A DNA stretch of 64,000 bases from Coenobita brevimanus (GCA_032717465.1 JAVRFU010003718.1:2177389-2241388); one strand, 5' to 3'; positions 43,501 through 54,662 are shown, counted from the first letter of the stretch. Program-made: numbers and translations. Notes: a model not told the origin generated them from the sequence alone.

Positions 43501-45185
43501 GAATGAGATAAGGATAGTGTTATGCTGAGTGTTTTTAGGCCGACTCCTCGTACTAGAAACACCAGCTACTGAGCGGGGTCCTCTTTCCGGACCGGAAGTA
43601 AAGCACTAACAAAGGAACAGGACATAAAAACTAGGCAGTCCACCTTTAACACATCTATTACCTTAATTCTAACACTGTGACAATATTACATAGAATGATA
43701 TTCTGGACAGGAGATACAGATATACAAGGTTACGTTAAGATAGCACGGGATGTTCACACACACTGTAATTACACTGTACAATGGGTTAGGGCTCTATAAG
43801 TGGATGTGACTGTCTTTCATTAAAGTCCAAAAGGTCTTAGTGCACTGGTACAATAGGGATGTATAGGCTTAATGGTCCAGGGGAGGAATATTACTATAAA
43901 AGAACAGGGGGAACAGATCACTATAATTTACAGGCTGGGCTCGGCGCGGCGACTCTCGCCAGCGCGTGCACTGGTAAGGGGGAACTCCTCTATTCTGGGC
44001 TGGGGGAACAACACTAGATTCACGTGCCCAGAATTTCTAGTCTTTAATCAAGGGAAAGTAATCACGGACACTTATAGATGGGATCCCTCTTATTCACTCT
44101 GTCACTGTATCACTGTCCCTGTCTCACTTCCTCGGATGTAGGAGGGAATGTCACTAATCCTGCCCGATTTTCTGGGACGATATCACTCTGTCACTTTAAG
44201 GGGACCTCCGGGGGCTCTACCCGTGGCGGGAATCACCATACCCGCTGGGGGGAGACTCGACCCGGGTCCGATCCACTGAGGCGTTGCAGGGAGACCCTCT
44301 TGCCTGGGGTCTCGACCTGTTGTAGACCCTCTTCTCAGGGTCCCGTCGTAGTGGTGTAGGGAGGCCCGTCTATGTGGGGCCTCGACCTGTTGTTGTGGCC
44401 CTCAGGACTGGAGCCAAACAGGTGGAGCAGTCGTGTCTGGCGTCGGAGGTTCTGCGGCGGGAGGAGGACAGCGTTGGTAGGCTGCTGGGCTCGCCTGGGG
44501 GTCCGGGGACTGTGGAGGTCTGTCAGGGGACGCGCCGTCAGGTGTGGGCTGCAGCCTCGTCTCCTGCTGGTACCTGGGGGAGACAAGAATCTCCCGGGAG
44601 TGGGAGGTAGGTCCTGACCGGGACTGGGTCTTTGCTCGGGGGACACCGTCGGGGCAACTCTCCCGGGTGGTGTCCAGCTACTGGAGTTGGCTGAATATAG
44701 AGGACACACGGAGGCTGTGTTCTCTCTCTTACACAGGGAGGGTAGCACAGAGGCGACTCTCTCTCTTGTCTCTGACACAGCCGTGGCGCCAGGTCGATCG
44801 GCCCTGGGAGCCACTTTTGGCTTTAATACAAGGGGCTCTTACCCTTGGGGTGGCTAGGGGTGTTGGCCCCTTATAGTTCACTATTGGGCCTCCTGCCCTG
44901 TTTGTGATACAGGGTATTTCTCCCTCGTGTTCACTAAAGGACCTCCTGTCCTGGTAGTGGCAGAGGGTATTTCTCCATCGTGGCTCACTGTGGCAGAGGG
45001 TACTGGCCTCGTGGCTCACCAGAGTAGTGGCAGAGGGTGGTGTTCCCTCGTGGCTCACTGTGGCAGCAGGTGCGAACACCTCGTGGCTCACCAAGGGACC
45101 TCCTGCCCTTCTGGGGTGAAGCTGTGGTCGTCACCACAATACTACTAGGGGACTGATGTTGTATCAGTCCCAGCCCACTGCCGTC
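43501..45185. other. Unexplained GC-rich region with short tandem repeats
   Basis: It has no recognisable protein motif on either strand. 44190-44420 holds two ~75-bp similar segments around TCTCGACCTGTTGT. 44880-45100 holds several ~30-bp units of TCGTGGCTCACTGTGGCAGA type. The 80-159 codon ORFs are low-complexity Pro/Arg/Ser or their antisense. An LTR-element leader or a degenerate 5' UTR are possibilities; neither is shown. Confidence 0.4.
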
Positions 45186-45188
45186 GAT

Positions 45189-45262
45189 GGTTTTTTTTTT
45201 TTTTTTTTTTTTCCCCGGCCTATCAACCATTGGGGCCGAAGCCCCTGGTTATTAAGGCCATG
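45189..45262 (-). repeat. Retroposon 3' end: UUCG hairpin then poly-A
   Basis: On the minus strand GGGGCTTCGGCCCC (45229-45242) forms a five-pair stem closed by a cUUCGg tetraloop. AATGGTTGATAGGCCGGGG follows, then about 24 A's (T run 45189-45212). A short element end ahead of poly-A indicates a LINE- or SINE-type 3' terminus. Confidence 0.55.
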
Positions 45263-45321
45263 TATATATAGATATGTATATACATTTAAACATACATACA
45301 TATATATACAAACATTTATAT

Positions 45322-45377
<56 letters not shown>

Positions 45378-45425
45378 CCATGCATACATACAGACACACT
45401 TTCATGCAAACGTACATATATATAT
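45255..45425. repeat. (TA)/(CATA) and (AC)24 microsatellite
   Basis: TATATA/ACATACAT repeats flank a long AC run at 45328-45375. Confidence 0.95.
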
Positions 45426-45559
45426 AATAATTTTAATCTTATTTTTATTTTTTTTTGTATTTTTATTTTTTTAATTTTTTCTTGGTTTTTTATTTTTTAT
45501 ACCTTATATTAGAAAGGAAAACTAATCTAAATACCGTAAAACTAACCACCTAACAGACA

Positions 45560-46060
45560 AATCGCTAACCTATACTAAATCCTACAGAGACAAATAGCTA
45601 GACCTACACTAATGGTAAAAATACCTCGACTAACAGAACACCATCGACTACAGATATGTAATGCCTTTCTACATGACATACCTGCACTCATCACCTGGTG
45701 ACTGTCAGTCGAGGCACAACCTAATATAGGGGACATCAATATATGAAAGGGAACCAGACGAGTCAGGAACATTTCCATATACGTCAGCTGTCGTCCCTAA
45801 TTAGAATAACTTAAGCAAGATAGTATAATGTATTTACATAATTTGTACAAAAAGTGAAGAACCTCGCCCAGCAGACCACCATCGACTGCAAGTGCCCAAT
45901 ACCTTCCTATATTGCACACTTGCACTCATCAGCTGGTGACTGTCAGGTGAGGAACTTGGCTTAATGTAGGGGACATCTATGTTAGAAATAGATCGGTGGG
46001 AGGAGGAACTATTTAAAATATGTCAACTGTCAACCCTAATTAATATTACAATATATACAT
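45560..46060 (-). repeat. ~250-bp tandem duplication in the LINE 3' UTR
   Basis: 45610-45800 and 45860-46050 share CACCATCGACT, GCACTCATCA(C/G)CTGGTGACT, TAGGGGACATC and CCCTAATTA. The copies are clearly diverged, so the duplication may belong to the family and not only to this copy. Confidence 0.75.
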
Positions 46061-46100
46061 ATTTACTGTTCATAAAAACCATAACCACACAGTAAAAAAG

Positions 46101-49100
46101 TCACATCACTCTGATCAATCCGGTCTCTCTCAAGAAAGCCATCAATTTATCAGTCATAACAATGTCCTCATCACCCAGGATGGTGGAAAGGGTGAAGGGG
46201 GCGTCTACTGCGCCGCAGTAATTTATAAGTGAAGCACGTTCACTAATAAATCGCCGACAGCGCAGGATGATATTACTGATAGATAACACCGCATTACAGA
46301 TGTCACAGTACGGTGGGAAGCGTCTTTCCATATATGGTTTTATGTGGGTTAAAATGGTGGCATTAAGCCGTAACCGTGCCAACACTTTTTCTTCTAGGCG
46401 ACTGGGACGGTTGGCAGTGTCCCAGTCGCCCAGGTACGGCTTACAAGTTGGAATATTTAGTCTGGTCCACTGACCTTGCCACAGAAGATTTATTGATTTC
46501 TTTCCGAGAGATAGACTCGACCGTAGATCACAAGGAACGTCCCAAGTCTCCTCGAGCTCTACAGCCGACTTTGCAAGTAAGTCAGCCTGCTCATTGCCGT
46601 AGATACGACAATGACCGGCACCCAGATCAGCGTGAATGACTTGTTGCATGAATGCAACTTATTAACGATGCGGCCCTGGATCTCATGAGAGTCCGTAGTG
46701 CAAGATGCAATTGCCTGAAGGGCTGATTTTGAATCTGAAAATATGACAAATGAGTCATGTCTAGAATTGAGAGCATAGTCTATGGCTTTGTCAATAGCAA
46801 AAAGTTCTGAAGTAAACACAGATGTATGAGTCGGCAACCGATACCTGAGGGCACATTCAGTCGACCACACACTTGCACCCACACATTCACTCGACTTGGA
46901 GCCGTCGGTGTACAATTGATGGGACCCCAAGTGACGAACAATGATGTTACGAAACAAGTGGTGGACCTCCGCCTCCGGCGCCTTGGCCTTTGGTGCTGGG
47001 AGCCATGTAACATCGACTGTAAAGTCGGGTGGCTCCCAAGGCGCTATATTTTTAAGCACCAACTTGTCACAGTCACTGGGGTCCACATCAAGCTCCTGAG
47101 TCAGTAAGTGGAGGCGAGCGGCAAGTGGCCGATGCACCCCCCGCAGAAGGTGGTGGTATTGACGCAGGGGGGTACAGGCCACATTGCCGATATTACTTTT
47201 TCTTAATGTCCTTATGCCGTAGGACAAGGCCAGGTGGTCACGGCGAATACGGAGGGGAGGCACATTCGCCTCCACTTCCATACGAGCCACACGGGTACAC
47301 CGTACAGCTCCAAGACACATTCGCAAGCATTTATTCTGTAACACATCCAATCCTTTCAGCGTGGCATCAGATGCCGAGCCATACACCTGTGCGCCATAGT
47401 CTAGCTTTGATCGAATAAGGGACTTATACACCATTAATAAAGATTTTCTGTCGGCACCCCAGGTAGTACCCGCTAGGTATTTGAGGACATTTAACGGTTT
47501 ATCACAACGAGCAAGCAAAGTATTAACGTGAAGTTTAAAATTCATTCTACGATCAAAATGTATTCCTAAAAATTTTACAGAATTTTGAAAAGGTACCGCC
47601 TGATTATCCAAAGTTAAGCACAAATTAGGTACGTTACGATTAGTGAAAACTATAGCGGCACACTTACGTACGGAAAACTTAAATCCCCACTGCAAGGCCC
47701 ATTGGTGGACGGAGTCAAGGGCTGCTTGAATCCGCCCAGCCGAAAATTGTGCATTACGGGAAGAGTGCCATATTGCACAATCGTCAGCGTAGAGTGAGTA
47801 TTTAAGATTCCTCGGGATGGGAGCTGATGACAGAATATCATTGATCATAATACTAAATAAAGTAGGACTAAGCACACTTCCCTGTGGCACCCCGTTTTCC
47901 TGGATAAATATATCCGATGTTACGTTACGGGGCAATTTGACAGAGAAAGTTCTGTCCCTTAAGAAATTTGAAATAAAAACAGGCAAATTTCCTCGTAAAC
48001 CATAAGCATAGAGCTTCATTAATATACCGTGTCGCCATGTCATGTCATAGGCTTTATGGATGTCCAAGAACACCCCTATCATGAATTCTTTATTGGCAAA
48101 TGCCTCTGCAATACAATGCTCCAAATTCATTAAATGATCTAGTGAACTTCTGTATTTACGGAAGCCACATTGTTGATCATTTAACAAATTCTTCGACTCT
48201 AAAACAAAAAGAAGCCTATTGTTAACCATTCGTTCCATGACCTTACATAGACAAGAAGTCAACACAATAGGACGAAATGAAGTGGGATTCATAAGACGAC
48301 CAGCCTCTTTGGGTATCGGTATGACGTGCGCAAAGTGCCATGAGTTTGGGAACGTTCGAGACGCCCAGATCTCATTGTACAATGCTAACATCTTAATCAG
48401 GTTGTCCTGATTAAGATGCTGGATCATACCGTACGTGATGGTGTCTGGTCCAGGGCTGGTGTCTTTACAGGATTTAAGGGCAAGGAGCAGTTCATCTAGC
48501 GTAAACTCTTGGTTGTACGGGGAGTTTACATCTTCTGTGGCAAAGTCTAATATCTGTAGCTCAGCCGTGCGTTTATGATGTTGGAAACGCGGGTCATAAT
48601 TGGCTGAGCTACTTACATGAGAAAAACTCCTGGCGAGGATGTTAGCAACGTCCACGGGCTCGTCATAGATGTTATTATTTACTTGCAAGGTGGTAATGGG
48701 GAAATATGGGCCTTTATTATTTAATATTCTTATGGTGGACCAGACTTTACGTAATGGTGTTGTGCGAGTCACCGTGGACACAAAGGACTGCCAGGAGTCA
48801 CGTTTGGCCCTTCTTATTATTCTCCTTGCCTCAGCCCGTGCCTATTTGTATGCAATAAAATTTTTCTCAGTGGGCTGACTATCAAAAATCCTGTATCTCC
48901 TATTGCGTTTTCTTAATGCTTGTCGGCAATCCGGCGTCCACCAATGTGCTTTATGCTTCGCATGAACTGTAGAAGTCTTGGGAATAGCAGCCTCAGCTGC
49001 GTGTAATATGGATTGGGTTATATTTTCGACCTTAACATCTATGGTCTCCCCAGATATATCTAAATTGGCGATCCTTGAGAAGGATCCCCAATCTGCTTTC

Positions 49101-49786
49101 TTATAGTTAAATTTTGGAGGTGGAGTGTCCGAAATGATGTCGCGTGTATAAGAAAGACAGATGGGTAAATGATCACTTCCCAAGGAGTCGTCGTAAGGGT
49201 CCCATGAGAGATCTTGATGTATACCAGGGGAGGCCAAAGATAAGTCAATGGCCGAAAAGTTACCAGTACGATCATCTACACGAGTCGCTCTACCATCGTT
49301 CAGAAGACAGAGGTTGGACTGTAGTATTAGGTCGGCTACTTGCTCCCCACGACCATCAATCCTCAAGCTACCCCATTGATAGTGATGGGCGTTAAAATCG
49401 CCCAACACTAACTTATTTCCAGGCAGATGTTCCACTAGTGAATTTAAAGCATCACTATCAATGGGGCCATGTGGAGGACAGTACAGAGAGCAAATAGACA
49501 GATACGTGTTATTAAATTTTACTCTGCATGCGACAGCTTCCAGAGTAGAATTTAGAATCACTTCCGTTTGTGGGTGTGATTTGTGTGTGTAAATGGCAAC
49601 TCCGTGACCTTCATATCTTCTATACGAGTGGTAGTGTTTGAACTGTGGAGGATCAGGACGATCCTCCAGGCGCGTCTCCTGTAAACAAACAACGTCTGGC
49701 CTGTGTATAGAAAGCAAGATTGCTATATTTTGTAACTTATTCCCAATACCTCTACAATTCCACTGTAATAGGGTGAATGCGGCGGT
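46101..49786 (-). pseudogene. I/Nimb-like LINE ORF2: EN, RT and RNase H
   Basis: EN starts nine codons after the ORF1 stop: LLQWNCRGIGNK (Asn), VVCLQETRLE (Glu), LVLGDFNAHHYQW and LGSDHLPICLS. TAG at 48842-48844 interrupts the linker after HWWTPDCRQALRKRNRRYR. RT follows in the same frame: KSCKDTSPGPDTITYGMI, SFRPIVLTSCLCKVMERM, QQCGFRKYRS, GVFLDIHKAYD (Asp), GVPQGSVLSPTLF and YADDCAIW (Asp pair). RNase H has LYTDGSKSS (Asp), TSELFAIDKA (Glu), FSDSKSAL (Asp) and, after a one-base deletion near 46622, GHCRIYGNEQADLLAKSA (His, Asp). The C-terminus ends at 46101 with a CDIC-type Cys pair. All catalytic residues are present. Confidence 0.88.
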
Positions 49787-51118
49787 TTAAGATTTTCGTT
49801 GGGGGCCAGTGTGCTTCGTCTTTTTTTGTCGCCCGCCAGAAGGCGAGCAACTACCGGGGGACCTATCCCGGTGCTTGTTCATGGAAACCTCCATATTATC
49901 ATCAATTACGAGGTTCCCAGACTTCCCCGAGGAAGAGCTAACCTTCCTCTCCCTCGCTGGAGTGGGAACTGGAAGAACGTGAGGACGAGATTGTTTTGTG
50001 AGGGTGGTCAGATTAATCTTATCAGACTTGTCGGGCTTCGATTTTTGCCGCACCGACTGCGAAGGAGCAGCGGCAGCCTGAGAGTAAGAAGTGGCGACAG
50101 GGATGTCTGTAAGAGAGTTGGAACGTACAGGGGGTCTAGACTTAGAGGTAGGGCATGTGGCATGAGGAGCGAAGGTAAGGTCAGTCTGTGTCTCCACAGT
50201 GCACATCACGGGACGGGACACAACCGCCGATGCATAGGAGACATTAGGCTTGGGAGTTGCATGCAACTCCTTCACCTTCTTCCTAGCATCGTAAAAGGAT
50301 ATGCCCTCAGTCGCTTTCACTGTGCAGACCTCTTTCTCCTCCTTCCACTTGGGACAAACCCTCGAGGAAGTGGGGTGAGCATCCTTACAGTGAAAGCAGC
50401 ACTCAGTCTCGGATGTACAGTTGTCAGCAGAGTGACCTACAGCCGCACACTTGCCACACACGATGTTGGAAGCCCGACAAGCCTTTTCATGATGTCCATA
50501 GAGCTGACATTTTGAACAACGAAGGGGATTCGGGATGTACGGTCTTACATTGACAATTTCATATCCTACTTTGACATTTGTAGGTAGCAAAACTTTGCCA
50601 AAAGTGAGGATAACTGTGGCTGTCTTCGTCCTTACACCTTCCTGATAACGAGTGATGAATTTGGCATCAATTACATCCTGATGAGCAAGTTCCTGTATGA
50701 TTTCTTCCTCACTCATCACCATGAGATCCCTGCAAGTGATAACACCCTTGCAGGAATTCATGGATGTTGGGATCTTGGCCTCGATATCATGACAGTGAAA
50801 CTTACGCAGCTTTAGCAAGTCTTTAACTTGAGAGGAGTTGAACGTCTTAACCAGGAGGTCTCCATTTCCAAGTTTTTTAACTTGTTCCACCTCTCCCGCA
50901 CAGTGGTCAATCACCTTCTTGACAATGAAGGGATTGAGTCTGGACAGGGGAGTAGAACCTAGAGCATGAAGAGTTACAAAGGTCGCGTTATTTACAGGGA
51001 TGTCAAGCGGGGAACGAGTCTGGCGTCCGTCAGTCTGGGGCCGGTCAGTCATGGTATGGATGTCGTCAGGACTACCTACCCCCCTGGAGGGGGGGGAGGC
51101 AGTTGTGGCGTCCGCCAT
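49787..51118 (-). CDS. I/Nimb-like LINE ORF1, gag-like zinc-knuckle protein
   Basis: I chose the ATG at 51116-51118 (MADATTASPP) because the open frame upstream has no other ATG. The protein is 443 residues. A Ser/Pro-rich N-terminus is followed by an RNA-binding-like region (about residues 50-185) and three Cys-rich knuckles near 200-260: CSKCQLYGHHEKAC, CGKCAAVGHSADNC (both CX2CX4HX4C) and CCFHCKDAHPTSSRVC. The C-terminal third is a basic, Ser/Pro-rich tail. ORF1 proteins package element RNA. It ends at TAA 49787-49789, and the EN frame continues directly after it in the same register. No internal stop or shift is seen. Confidence 0.85.
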   Translation of the reverse strand: MADATTASPPSRGVGSPDDIHTMTDRPQTDGRQTRSPLDIPVNNATFVTLHALGSTPLSRLNPFIVKKVIDHCAGEVEQVKKLGNGDLLVKTFNSSQVKDLLKLRKFHCHDIEAKIPTSMNSCKGVITCRDLMVMSEEEIIQELAHQDVIDAKFITRYQEGVRTKTATVILTFGKVLLPTNVKVGYEIVNVRPYIPNPLRCSKCQLYGHHEKACRASNIVCGKCAAVGHSADNCTSETECCFHCKDAHPTSSRVCPKWKEEKEVCTVKATEGISFYDARKKVKELHATPKPNVSYASAVVSRPVMCTVETQTDLTFAPHATCPTSKSRPPVRSNSLTDIPVATSYSQAAAAPSQSVRQKSKPDKSDKINLTTLTKQSRPHVLPVPTPARERKVSSSSGKSGNLVIDDNMEVSMNKHRDRSPGSCSPSGGRQKKTKHTGPQRKS

Positions 51119-51639
51119 AGTTACCACTTCCCCCGTGAAGGGGAAGTGGGAAGAAAGAGAAAAACAACCAAGGGAGAATTTGCCTGGGGAACACACACCT
51201 AGTCTGAGATTACCCTCTCAAACCACTCTCGGGAGGACGCGCCTGTGTGTAACTCACACCCCAGGGCGATCAGTGGGGGGTACACTCCAGAGGTGAGTAA
51301 GCAAAGGCAATCTCAGTAATTAGATATAGACACCTACTATATCTACTAAGGCCAGGGAGGAAAATTAGTTCTAGCTAACCTAACTTTATTGAAAAACGCC
51401 CTAGTGGCGGAGAAAACAAAGCTAAAGCCGGTGAGGCAACCCTGCAGCTAGACGAGAGCTCAGAAACACGTCTTCACTCTTCGCAACCATCCATCAAAGT
51501 CCCCGTCGATGGCCAACCCGCCGTTGAAGTTGTTGCGGATCCAGGCTCACCTGGCGTTGGGGCAGTTGCGGGGAGAAGGGGCACAGGTCAGTGGTGGTTG
51601 GGTGACCCTTTTGCCCTGGGTCATTAACCTCCCCGTTAT

Positions 51640-51720
51640 CTCTTCCTGGGGTGGTGGGGTGGTGGGGTGGTGGTGGCCCGGTGGTGGGGTGGGGGGTGGC
51701 GGGGTGGATGGTCCGGCGGC
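51640..51720 (+). repeat. (GGTGGTGGG)n low-complexity tract
   Basis: GGTGGTGGGG repeats lie just upstream of the presumed LINE 5' end. The 51.5-51.8 kb ORFs on both strands are artefacts of this composition. Confidence 0.85.
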
Positions 51721-51934
51721 GGGCATTTTAGATAGCAAAGAGGAAGGCTCTCCCCCGCCCTCCAAACCCTCCGGCTGAAGCCAGCAGGAAAAAGAAAGTA
51801 TTCCACGCAGTATAGAAAACTGGCGTGGACATTTTATAGGAAAGTGTGAGAGGAGAAAAAAAGAGACTATTGTAGTGTAACCTGAAAAGGAAAAAAATAT
51901 GAATTAGTATTGGTTATAAGATTTATTTTTTCTA

Positions 51935-52140
51935 TACCCACCCCTTATTAGTCATATGCTTATCTAGCCTGTGCTTGAAACTCTCAATGGAAGAGGCAGC
52001 AACTACTTTACTAGGTAGCTTATTCCATTCGTCTACTACTCTATTACCAAACCAATTTCTACCTATTTCTTTATATAGGTAGCTTGTAATGGGAGTGTGG
52101 GAGGGAGGGAGGGGAGGCAGCACCAAGGAAAGCACATTTG
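51935..52140 (-). mobile_element. CR1-like LINE 3' coding remnant
   Basis: The 67-codon ORF carries RNWFGNRVVDEWNKLPSKVV and SIESFKHRLDKHM, the C-terminal motif of CR1-group RTs (compare YRSIDLWNSLDKEIV in copy A). It ends at TAA near 51932. The rest of the element is missing. Confidence 0.7.
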
Positions 52141-52309
52141 GTCCTGTCGTGGCTGTTTGGTATGGGGCAGGTTAGAACTCAAAACTGTTCTAGCAATTAA
52201 AGGCAAGAGTAGAAGAGCAGGCAGGCCTCCCCGATGTGGTCGAACGACAGTCCCTTCAGCACGATAACATTTTTAATTTTATGCTGTCTCTAAGCTATTT
52301 TATTCAATT

Positions 52310-52423
52310 CATTATTATTATTATTATTATTATCATTATTATTCATGCTTACTAGAGAGATTTTATTTTGCTTTTGACAATCCTCTCTCCCTCCTCTGAC
52401 TCACTCTCCCTCCCATCTTCCCC

Positions 52424-52481
<58 letters not shown>

Positions 52482-52698
52482 ATGATATTAAAGAAACAAA
52501 ATTAGCAACATGGATATCGGTTTATTCAGAGGACTTCTGTGTAAAATTGACGAATGCAGAATAATGTTTGTATTGAATTAAATTAACCTAACAATACTTT
52601 ACAGCAAGACTAATGCAAAAATATATATTCAAAATTTGCTTGCGATGAAGGGAAGGCCGGAAAAGGGTAAATGCATCATGTAACGAGAGAGAGAGAGA

Positions 52699-52740
<42 letters not shown>

Positions 52741-52816
52741 ACCTTACCTAATTGTTCTTACCTAATTGTATCTTTACAGGCATGAGTCAAGCTCGTACTG
52801 TCCCGTGTCTTAAACC

Positions 52817-52863
<47 letters not shown>

Positions 52864-52865
52864 AG
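52310..52865. repeat. (ATT)n, (TC)n, (GA)n, (GT)n and CR1 tail
   Basis: (ATT)n is at 52311-52345, (TC)n at 52429-52479, (GA)n at 52686-52734, and (GT)n at 52821-52862. Between the last two, 52735-52820 is a minus-strand CR1-like 3' end: coding remnant, then TTACCTAATTGTTC repeats (complement of the TAGGTAAG tail), nearly identical to 54.16-54.24 kb. Confidence 0.9.
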
Positions 52866-53370
52866 CCATCATCTTCACTGCTGTCGTCAGAGTCACTCAG
52901 AGTGATGACGAAGCCTAGGTCAAGAGAATTGACCTAGGACGAAGCTATCAAACAAATGTCCAGCAGCAATAGCCTTTCTCCTGAAGTCTTCGTCTATTTT
53001 CTCTGTGTGGCTGATACATTTTGTCCAGTTCTCGGCAGACACGTTGGCGATGGCAGGTTTTGTCATTCCCTCAGCCCTTGTGATTGTCTGGTCTGCAGTG
53101 GAGTTATTTCTTTGACATCAGATTGTACTTGTGGCCGTGAGTCCCGTGGGGTTAAGGCTGCAGGGATATGGGGGCAGTGGTAGCACCTCACGCCCACTGT
53201 TACCAGGTATTTCATCTATTTCGTGTTTGTCTGTCGTCTCCCACGCATCATAAGGTACAGGATTATCATCAAGCCACGGCCTTAGGTCTGCCTTACTAGA
53301 ATTACTGGCTGGGATTTTGTTCACTAATTCTGAGTGGTAAAGACCATTGTCCATTATAATAAGGCCGTTC
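52865..53370 (-). pseudogene. DDE transposase C-terminal half (IS630/Tc1-like group)
   Basis: On the minus strand LIIMDNGLYHSELVNKIPAS carries the second catalytic Asp (VMDNAPYHS-type motif). DLRPWLDDNPVPYDA, HEIDEIPG and EVLPLPPYPCSLNPTGL follow. The last should contain the catalytic Glu in an LNPIE-type motif; it reads LNPTG here, so it is lost. C-terminal traces (ENWTKC-like, then an acidic end complementary to TCATCTTCACTGCTGTCGTC) run in other frames to 52865. The N-terminal half is missing beyond the GA microsatellite at 53372. Confidence 0.65.
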
Positions 53371-53371
53371 T

Positions 53372-53372
53372 T

Positions 53373-53416
<44 letters not shown>

Positions 53417-53984
53417 AGGTGTGAAATATTTTTGATCCCACGGGATATCCAAGCCTGTCCCACAACAGCTTCCCAGCGGTCGATAAAGGCGAATTTAGCG
53501 TGGACAACAGTGTTTGGTACGCCTTTTTAACCTACTATGGTGGCCACTGATCACTAAGGACAGGTCAAGTCACAGTGTAGACTCAAAAGGCGCCACCTGT
53601 CTTCACCGAGTGGGAAGGGCTTATGTTGAGTTTGATGTGGTATAGCATGGTAATAAAATGCGGAATAAAATAGTTTAGAGACAGCATGAACAAAGTGAAA
53701 AAGACCTTCTTGCACTGATGGGGTTGGCATTGAGACAGTGTGCGAGCAGAGGCGAGGCAGAGGCCGAGAACAAAGCCTCGCAAGAGATAAGTCTGCACAC
53801 AGGCCCCGCACCCACCACACGCAAACCAGGCTTGGAGTATATTACAGTTACAGGGAAGCGAAGCAGTACTTAACGTAGGCAAGACCACTGGGGGAAATAC
53901 GGCTTAGATGACAAAGAAATTAGCCAATAGGAATGCGAGAGGGATCTATGTGCTTCTCTCTGATGTGTGTACGGGTTTATTTCC
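53372..53984. other. (GA)n and unassigned sequence
   Basis: (GA)n occupies 53372-53414. On the minus strand a short open stretch (VVHAKFAFIDRWEAVVGQA, about 53510-53450) is protein-like but unrecognised. Nothing else is supportable. Confidence 0.4.
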
Positions 53985-54082
53985 TAACTTATAATCCCAA
54001 TCAGGTCTTTTTCCACTTTTACCAAACTTGATTACATGACACTTGTCCACATTGAATTCCATTTGCCATGTATTACTCCATT

Positions 54083-54085
<3 letters not shown>
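53985..54085 (-). mobile_element. CR1-like RT thumb fragment
   Basis: On the minus strand NTWQMEFNVDKCHVIKFGKS matches EMKFNVKKCKILEMGKS that follows FADD in copy A. It is bounded by a (GT)n run at 54086. Confidence 0.7.

Positions 54086-54159
<74 letters not shown>
54086..54159 (+). repeat. (GT)37 microsatellite
   Basis: Uninterrupted GT dinucleotides for about 74 bases, directly abutting the 3' tail of the next CR1-like fragment. Confidence 0.95.
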
Positions 54160-54160
<1 letters not shown>

Positions 54161-54580
54161 CTTACCTAATTGTTCTTACCTAATTGTATCTTTACAGGAA
54201 TGAGTCAAGCTCGTACTGTCCCGTGTCTTAAACCATATTTATCGTACATGTCCTTAAATTTGTGAATTGTTTTGGCACACACTATTTCATTCGGTAGTGC
54301 ATTCCATTGATCAATTGCTCTGTTTGGGGAACTGAATTTCCTTACGTCTTTATCACCTCTCTTCTTATGCAGTTTTTTGCAGTGTCCTCTTGCTGATGCT
54401 TCTCCATATGTTAAGTAATCATTTATATCTATTTTCTCCTTCCCTGATATGCACTTATATAGCATTATCATGTCACCTCTTTTCCTTCTCTCCTGTAGTG
54501 TTAGTAGATTCAGTTTATTTAGTCTTTCTTCGTAGCTTAGGTCCCTTAAGCTTGGTATCCATCTTGTAGCGGCCCTTTGA
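54160..54580 (-). mobile_element. CR1-like LINE 3' end with TAGGTAAGAAC tail
   Basis: The 88-codon minus ORF carries MIMLYKCISGKEKIDINDYL, RKFSSPNRAIDQWNALPNEI and the CR1 C-terminal motif, ending near 54205. Upstream residues (RKRG-type) extend to about 54560. The tail repeats (complement of CTTACCTAATTGTT) end the element at 54160. The GT run after it may have grown from the tail. Confidence 0.8.
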
Positions 54581-54581
54581 A

Positions 54582-54586
<5 letters not shown>

Positions 54587-54662
<76 letters not shown>

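Larger units (their letters stand above)
45425..51530 (-). mobile_element. I/Nimb-like LINE with RNase H, nearly complete
   Basis: The minus strand holds a 5' UTR (about 51530-51119), ORF1 gag-like protein, EN, RT, RNase H, a long 3' UTR (46100-45500) and an A-rich tail (45500-45425). EN-RT-RNase H order with a zinc-knuckle ORF1 is typical of the I group (I, Nimb and relatives). Total length is about 6.1 kb. Lesions are few: the TAA between ORF1 and EN (possibly natural), one TAG in the linker and one single-base deletion in RNase H. It is the youngest-looking element in the window. The exact 5' end is inferred. Confidence 0.85.

Noticed and set aside
44335..44814. 159-codon minus ORF in GC-rich DNA
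   Set aside because: No protein-like motif, Pro/Arg/Ser composition, overlapping ORFs on the other strand of similar length.
49799..50515. 238-codon plus-strand ORF
   Set aside because: Antisense shadow of the LINE ORF1 on the minus strand.
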